Source of the DNA: Pseudomonas sp. Fl4BN1
GTDB lineage: Bacteria; Pseudomonadota; Gammaproteobacteria; Pseudomonadales; Pseudomonadaceae
Length of the DNA: 64,000 nt
Direction of reading: 5' to 3'
Assembly (NCBI RefSeq): GCF_009908285.1
Contig: NZ_JAAARM010000018.1
Location: 62,001-126,000 of the forward strand
Made by a program: the position numbers and the translations under genes. The notes below the pieces were generated by a model that saw only the letters and a program-made list of their open reading frames with translations, had not been told where the DNA came from and did not search any database. Below are positions 59,178 to 64,000 of this stretch, piece after piece (the first letter of the stretch is position 1; the number at the start of each line of letters is the position of its first letter).

Positions 59178-61919
59178 CTAGCCCAGCAACCCCAACTCCT
59201 GGGCCCGGGCCACCGCTTGGGTACGCCGCTCTACCCCCAGTTTGCTGTTGATATGGCTGGCGTGGGTTTTCACCGTGTGCAACGAAATGAACAGGCGCTC
59301 GCTGATTTCCTGGTTGGAACAACCCTCGGCAATCAACTGCAGCACCGCCAACTCCCGGGAGCTCAAGGTTTCGTTATGACCACCCAGCTCTGGAGACTCA
59401 CGGGACAACGCTGGCAAACGCTCCTGCAAGGCTTGGGTCAAGGCGGTCGACCCGGCGCTCTGCAATTGTTCACGCACCCAACAAGGATAACTGCGGAGCA
59501 ACTCCTCGAAGGGTTGTACAGCCCCCCCCACCGCCGCCTCCAAGGCCAGGGCAAAGTCCTGGCGCGCCTGTGGACCGCGCCCTGCCGCCAGTAACAGCGC
59601 AGTTTTCTGGGTCAAGGCCATCACACTCAAGAGTTGTCGACCACTGTGCTGGCCATGCTCAACCAGCTGATTCAAACGCTGTTCAGCCTTGACCAGGTCG
59701 CCTTTGATGCTCTCCAGCCGAGCCTGCTGCAATTCGATATGCAACGGCAATTGGGGGTGGAATTCCGGCGGCGCCGCCGCCTGTGCGCCGGTGTAGGTCT
59801 GGCCCAGGCGAGCCAACCAGGCTTCGGCGAGATCAGTGCGCCCTTGGGCCAGCCAGAGTTCGCACTTCACCAGGGTGATCATCGCCAGATAGTAGATCGG
59901 CGGCACATCCCAGATATGCATCAGACGCTCGGCCTCGGCCAACTCGGCAAAAGCCCGGGAGAACTCGCCCCGCAGGCCCTCTTGCTTGGCGATCACGCAA
60001 TGACCGATCAACACGCTGATATCACGGCAGGCCCGGGCCTCCACCAGCCCGGCCTGCAGCAACACCAGGCCGGCCTCGGGCTGTGCCCGCAAGGTCAGCA
60101 GATAGCCTTCATACAGAGTCAAGCGGGCCCGTACGGCGTACAGCCGCTGGACTGACAAACCCTGTAGCCGGCGCTGCCCCTGATGCACTTCCTCCTGGGC
60201 CCGCAGCAACTCACCCCGCGCCTGCAGGACCCGCGCCCGATCGTAATGGGCCAGGGCCTCGAACAACGGATTGCCGACCCGCTGTGCCAGCTCCAGGGAC
60301 TCTCGATTGAGGCTACGGGCACGCCACAGGTCGGCGTCGGTAATGGCCAGGTTGGACAAGGTCGACAGGCACATCAGGCGTTGCCCATAACGTTTGTGGG
60401 GCAGGCTTTCCAGGGCTTCGCTGCAATAGGCCAGGGTCCTTTCCCGCTGGCCGCGGCCGCGGGCAATGATCCCGCTCAAGGCCAACCATTGCGCCAGCAT
60501 CGACTTCTGCGCAGTGGCCGAGGGCGCCGGCAGGAAACGCGTCAGATGATCTGCCAGTTCCTCCGCCGCATCCAGCTGGCAGGCCAGCCCCAGCGCCCAA
60601 CTGTAGAGCACGATAAGACGCGGAGTGCTGACCAGCAGACTGTCGGGCAAGTCCATCTTCCAGCGCAGTAACATGCCGACATTCTGCTCTGCCAGCAGTT
60701 GCTCCTCCGACAGGTTCTGCACCAGGTTGGCCGCTACATCCAGATGCCCGGCACGCAGCGCCTGCTCCACCGCTTCATCGAGCAATCCCTGGGCGTTGAA
60801 CCAGCGACAGGCCCGCAGGTGCAGGCTGGCGGCGGGCACCAAGGCATTGGCCGTGGGCCGGGTGCGCAGCAGATCGGAAAACAGATGGTGATATCGATAC
60901 CAATGCCCGTGCTCGTCCAACGGCACCAGAAACACCTGGTGCGCCTGCAGAAAACCGAGGATCTCGGCACTGTCATGGGCTTCACGCAGGGCGTCGCAGA
61001 GTTCCGCGCAAAAACGCTCCTGGGGCGCCGTGTCATACAAAAAAGCCTGGACTTCGGCGGGCAGGCAATCGATGACTTCCTCCAGCAAATAGTCCCGGAT
61101 CAACCCCTCCCCGCCGTGCAGCCCCTGGGGCAACGCGCCCACGGCACCGGCCTCGGACGCGGCCAGCAACCAGAAGCGCAGCCCCGCCACCCATCCCTCG
61201 CTGCGCCGGATCAAGTTTTCCAGCGCCTCGCCACGCAAGGCACTGCTGTGTCGGGCTAACAGGCTCAGGGATTCATCATGAGTCAGGCGCAGATCCTGCT
61301 CATTCAACTCCAGCAACTGCCGCGACAAGCGCAATCGCGCCAGGTGCCAGTCCGGACGCTGGCGGCTGGTGACCAGCACCAGCAAGCCATCGGGAAGGTG
61401 GTTGAGAAAGAATTGCAGGCAACGATCGAGCACCGGCCCCTGGGCCAGGTGATAGTCATCCAGGACCAACAACAAAGGAGTGCTGCTGGACAAGTGAGCC
61501 GCCAACTCATCCAGCAGACCGTCCAACCACTCTTCAAAAGCGAAGGGCTGGTGGCGCTGACGCATTTTCAACAGGCCGAGGGATTGCTGGCCCAATTGCT
61601 CAAAGTATTGCTGCAGCCCCGCCAACAGGCGTTCGAGGAAACGCCCGGGATCGCTGTCTCGGCGACTCAGCCCCAGCCACAGGCTCTGCCAATTCCCCGG
61701 CAGGCTCTGGCAGAACTCCACCGCCAGTGAACTCTTGCCAAACCCGGCCGGCGCACTGACCAGCAACAGTCGCCCCCCCAGCCCACCGCTCAAGCGCTGG
61801 CAAAGCCGCGGCCGCGGCACGTATCCATCAGGCAGCGGCGGTCGATAAAAACGCCCCTCTAGCGCAGGGATCACCGCGCTGTCAGTCCTTTGAAGGGGAA
61901 ACAGGTCAGTCATGGCCAA
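59178..61919 (-). CDS. Large ATP-binding LuxR regulator (MalT/AlkS-like LAL)
   Basis: 913-residue STAND-type transcription activator: N-terminal NTPase with Walker A SAPAGFGKSSLAVEF (about residue 55) and Walker B LLLVLDDYHLAQ, a winged-helix part, a long helical TPR-like repeat region (about 400-820) for effector binding, and a C-terminal LuxR helix-turn-helix (LSSRELAVLQLIAEGCSNQE, ISLHTVKTHASHINSKL). Family members such as MalT and AlkS bind a small inducer with ATP, oligomerise and activate catabolic genes. The DUF1329 and DUF1302 genes directly upstream on the same strand are the natural target. Start ATG 61919; ATG 61913 also possible. Confidence 0.93.
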   Translation of the reverse strand: MAMTDLFPLQRTDSAVIPALEGRFYRPPLPDGYVPRPRLCQRLSGGLGGRLLLVSAPAGFGKSSLAVEFCQSLPGNWQSLWLGLSRRDSDPGRFLERLLAGLQQYFEQLGQQSLGLLKMRQRHQPFAFEEWLDGLLDELAAHLSSSTPLLLVLDDYHLAQGPVLDRCLQFFLNHLPDGLLVLVTSRQRPDWHLARLRLSRQLLELNEQDLRLTHDESLSLLARHSSALRGEALENLIRRSEGWVAGLRFWLLAASEAGAVGALPQGLHGGEGLIRDYLLEEVIDCLPAEVQAFLYDTAPQERFCAELCDALREAHDSAEILGFLQAHQVFLVPLDEHGHWYRYHHLFSDLLRTRPTANALVPAASLHLRACRWFNAQGLLDEAVEQALRAGHLDVAANLVQNLSEEQLLAEQNVGMLLRWKMDLPDSLLVSTPRLIVLYSWALGLACQLDAAEELADHLTRFLPAPSATAQKSMLAQWLALSGIIARGRGQRERTLAYCSEALESLPHKRYGQRLMCLSTLSNLAITDADLWRARSLNRESLELAQRVGNPLFEALAHYDRARVLQARGELLRAQEEVHQGQRRLQGLSVQRLYAVRARLTLYEGYLLTLRAQPEAGLVLLQAGLVEARACRDISVLIGHCVIAKQEGLRGEFSRAFAELAEAERLMHIWDVPPIYYLAMITLVKCELWLAQGRTDLAEAWLARLGQTYTGAQAAAPPEFHPQLPLHIELQQARLESIKGDLVKAEQRLNQLVEHGQHSGRQLLSVMALTQKTALLLAAGRGPQARQDFALALEAAVGGAVQPFEELLRSYPCWVREQLQSAGSTALTQALQERLPALSRESPELGGHNETLSSRELAVLQLIAEGCSNQEISERLFISLHTVKTHASHINSKLGVERRTQAVARAQELGLLG

Positions 61920-62220
61920 CTCTTATTGATGTACGGTTGTCGGCGTAGCAGATGTCCGCAGACTAGCGGTAAAAGGCCACCTGTTGAAGATTTTTGCGAC
62001 CTTTCGAGCGAAAAAGACTATGACCAAATGGATCAGATAGTTCCGACTTATTAAGTGATATTTCGTTTTCTTATCGAGACAAAAACCAATCTACTCCGAG
62101 AAAGTCGCCCGTACTGCCAGTGACTTCTGCGCATTTGAGCGAAGCCCAATCCTATAGGCAAAAAAAAGCCCCGAACCAGTCGGGGCAATTTCCGAGGATG
62201 CGGCCTCTATTTACAGCGGA
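61920..62220. other. Leader region of the MalT-like gene
   Basis: 301 bases without a gene. It is AT-rich near 62030-62100 compared with the neighbours and contains the terminator of the DUF1329 gene at 62160-62186. It must hold the promoter of the MalT-like gene; I cannot name a -35/-10 pair with confidence. Confidence 0.55.
62160..62186 (-). terminator. Rho-independent terminator after the DUF1329 gene
   Basis: Minus strand GCCCCGA, CTGGT, TCGGGGC followed by eight T residues. It separates the DUF1302-DUF1329 transcript from the MalT-like regulator gene. Confidence 0.92.
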
Positions 62221-63585
62221 TCAGCGAACCCCATCCTGACGCAGGGCGGCGGGGGTGAAGTCGCTGATGGTGGCGGTGAAACCAAAGTCATACGCCTGCT
62301 TCTCTTCGTTCTTCATGCCCAGCGCCAGGTAGCGGCCGGACTGCAGGTCGTAGAGAGTTTCCAGGGCGTACCACGGCACTTGTTTGTCGTAGTAGTTCTC
62401 GGCATGAGCTTCAGCCACGCGCCACAGTTGGCCACGACCGTCGTAGTGGTCGATCACCGCAGCCTGCCAGGTGTCTTCATCGATATAGAAGTCACGCTTG
62501 GCGTAGATGTGACGCTGGCCTTCCTTCAAGGTCGCGACCACATGCCAGACCCGGCGCAACTCATAGCGAGCCAGGTCCTGGTTGATGTGCCCGGCCTTGA
62601 TGATGTCGGCGTACTTCAGAGTCGGCGAGTCGAGCTTGTAGCTGTCGGAGGCGATGTATATCTCTTTCTTGCCTTCCAGCTTCCAGTCGTAGCGATCTGG
62701 CGCACCGTTGTACATGTCCAGGTTGTCCGAGGTACGCAGGCCGTCGGCGGCAGTACCCGGGCCGTCATAGGAGACTTGCGGGGCACGGCGCACACGGCGC
62801 TGACCGGCGTTGTAGACCCAGGCCGAACGCGGTTCCTTCACTTGGTCGAGGGTTTCGTGAACCAGCAGCACGCCGCCGGCCAGGCGCGCCGGAGCGGTCA
62901 CTTTCTGCTTGAAGTAGAACAGGATGTTGCCCGGATTTTTCGGATCGTAGTCCTTCATCTTGTCGCGGAACACGAACTGATCCTGGAAGTACACCAGGCT
63001 GTAGGAACCGTTGGCCTGTGGCGTAGCCTGGGTCACCAGGCGTGTGACGCTACCACCGCGATAACGGGTGATGTGGTTCCAGATGACTTCCACGCCGCTT
63101 TTCGGAATCGGGAACGGAACCGCGGTTTCGAAGTGCTCTAGGCCGTTGCCACCGGACACCAGGTTAGTGCTGGTCGCGTTGCGCTTGATCGCGGCAAACA
63201 CTTCGGCCGGCACGGTGGCACCGCGATGGGACGGATAGACCGGCATCTTGAAGGTTTCCGGGTAGCGCTTGAACATCGCGTATTGCCCCGGGGCCAACTT
63301 GTCCTTGTACTGCTCGACGTTCTGCGCGGTGATGGTGAACTGCGGTTGCTCGCTGCCATAAGGGTTGGACAGGAAGCCCTTGCTGTCCACGGTGCCGGCG
63401 TTGGTCGCCAGCGGCTTCCAGGCCGGAATGGTACCGGCGGCATTGCCGGCCATCTCGGCGCCCATCGGCGTCAGGCTGGTGCCCAGCTTGGCCGCTTCAT
63501 CGGCGGACACGGCAGCCATCACACTGGTGGCCAGCAGTGACAGTCCCAGCACTCCGATGTGCAACAGACTCTTGTTGATTTTCAT
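62221..63585 (-). CDS. DUF1329 envelope protein (LolB-like fold family)
   Basis: 454 residues with a clear Sec signal (LLHIGVLGLSLLATSVMA, then AVSADEAAKLG). The body carries DUF1329 blocks such as MFKRYPETFKMPVYPSHR, VRRAPQVSYDGPGTAADGLR, SDNLDMYNGAPDRYDWKLEG and KRDFYIDEDTWQAAVIDHYD. DUF1329 proteins are periplasmic or outer-membrane-linked and usually sit beside DUF1302 genes, as here; function is not established. Aromatic-rich beta structure suits binding of a hydrophobic or lipid-like molecule. Only 30 bases separate it from the DUF1302 stop upstream, so they form one operon. Confidence 0.9.
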   Translation of the reverse strand: MKINKSLLHIGVLGLSLLATSVMAAVSADEAAKLGTSLTPMGAEMAGNAAGTIPAWKPLATNAGTVDSKGFLSNPYGSEQPQFTITAQNVEQYKDKLAPGQYAMFKRYPETFKMPVYPSHRGATVPAEVFAAIKRNATSTNLVSGGNGLEHFETAVPFPIPKSGVEVIWNHITRYRGGSVTRLVTQATPQANGSYSLVYFQDQFVFRDKMKDYDPKNPGNILFYFKQKVTAPARLAGGVLLVHETLDQVKEPRSAWVYNAGQRRVRRAPQVSYDGPGTAADGLRTSDNLDMYNGAPDRYDWKLEGKKEIYIASDSYKLDSPTLKYADIIKAGHINQDLARYELRRVWHVVATLKEGQRHIYAKRDFYIDEDTWQAAVIDHYDGRGQLWRVAEAHAENYYDKQVPWYALETLYDLQSGRYLALGMKNEEKQAYDFGFTATISDFTPAALRQDGVR

Positions 63586-63615
63586 AGTGTTGTTCTTCCT
63601 GAAAATACAGTGTGC

Positions 63616-64000
63616 TTAGAAGTTCACGCCAACGCTCAAGGCGAGGAAGTCCCGGTCGTCCACGGTGCTGTAGTCGCCACCAAAGAAGTTGGTGTAGGCC
63701 AGGCTCGCGGTGTAGGTGTTCTGGTACTCGGCATCCAGCCCCAGGCTGATGGCCTTGCGGCCTTCCTCGAAGTTGCCGCCAGGGCCTGGCGAGTAACCTT
63801 TGACGTCATGGGACCAGGCGACGTTGGGCTTGAGGTTGACACCGGCGAACACGTCCGGGTATTCCCAGATGGCCCGGCCGCGGTAGCCCCAGGAAGTGGC
63901 GGTGGTGAAGCCGTCGTTGTTGCAATTGGCGGTGAGATTGCTGGCATCTGCGCCAGGGCCTGCACCGGCGATGGTGGTGGAGTTGAGTGCGCGGCAGGTG
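63616..64000 (-). CDS. DUF1302 outer-membrane protein, C-terminal part
   Basis: Last 127 codons of a gene that continues beyond the window. Readable on the minus strand: SNLTANCNNDGFTTATSWGY, RAIWEYPDVFAGVNLKPNVA, WSHDVKGYSPGPGGNFEEGR and an end LALSVGVNF. Alternating polar and hydrophobic residues and the terminal Phe are outer-membrane beta-barrel marks. DUF1302 proteins are large barrels paired with DUF1329. Its N-terminus and promoter are not visible. Linked to DUF1329 by a 30-base gap. Confidence 0.88.
   Translation of the reverse strand, partial: TCRALNSTTIAGAGPGADASNLTANCNNDGFTTATSWGYRGRAIWEYPDVFAGVNLKPNVAWSHDVKGYSPGPGGNFEEGRKAISLGLDAEYQNTYTASLAYTNFFGGDYSTVDDRDFLALSVGVNF

Overview
The window is high-GC chromosomal DNA from a fluorescent Pseudomonas, most likely the P. 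fluorescens/protegens/chlororaphis group. This rests on the gene content and order of its core (a complete dcw cluster, then rnpB, rsmI, lpoA, yraN, diaA/gmhA, dolP, sspBA, petCBA, rpsI-rplM, zapE, trpS, which I recall as the PA4406-PA4441 stretch of P. aeruginosa), on Pseudomonas-type REP palindromes, and on an OprD-family porin and an Hmp/FhpR nitric-oxide pair. No tRNA, rRNA operon, prophage, insertion sequence or CRISPR array was seen.

Layout. 0-2.3 kb: the start of flavohemoglobin hmp, divergent from its NO-sensing sigma-54 activator (norR/fhpR), with three GT-N7-AC enhancer sites, the last across the norR start codon. 2.5-7.3 kb: a mixed block (CheV, a GNAT acetyltransferase, a secreted protein, a YkgJ-type cysteine-cluster protein, a PAS chemoreceptor, a small acidic protein). 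7.4-17.4 kb: an RND efflux pair followed by an OmpR-type two-component system, then REP/tandem repeats, a small secreted protein, an OprD porin and a Cache-GGDEF diguanylate cyclase.

17.4-35.4 kb: the whole dcw cluster on the minus strand, mraZ-rsmH-ftsL-ftsI-murE-murF-mraY-murD-ftsW-murG-murC-ddlB-ftsQ-ftsA-ftsZ-lpxC. Start and stop codons mostly overlap from mraZ to ddlB, a strong promoter with three 10-bp MraZ boxes precedes mraZ, and a terminator follows lpxC. 35.6-45.5 kb: RNase P RNA, rsmI, the outer-envelope set lpoA-yraN-diaA/gmhA-dolP, the ClpXP adaptor sspB with sspA, the cytochrome bc1 operon and the rplM-rpsI operon.

45.7-53 kb: aldo-keto reductase, acyl-CoA dehydrogenase divergent from an AraC/GATase-like regulator, zapE, trpS, a small alpha/beta hydrolase and zapG/yhcB. 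53-64 kb is more accessory: an OmpA-type lipoprotein, a metallo-beta-lactamase-fold hydrolase, ogt, two overlapping genes for tiny membrane proteins divergent from a ColRS-like two-component system with a very acidic sensor, a LysR regulator, a MalT-like giant LuxR regulator, and the DUF1329/DUF1302 envelope pair cut by the window end.

Most of the window is well-known housekeeping DNA. The least explained parts are the ColRS-like locus with its micro-proteins and tandem operator-like boxes (55.3-57.8 kb), the DUF1302-DUF1329-MalT-like regulator set (59-64 kb), the long nested hairpin between petC and sspA (41.7 kb), and the RND pump wired to a metal-type two-component system without an outer-membrane channel (7.5-13.8 kb).
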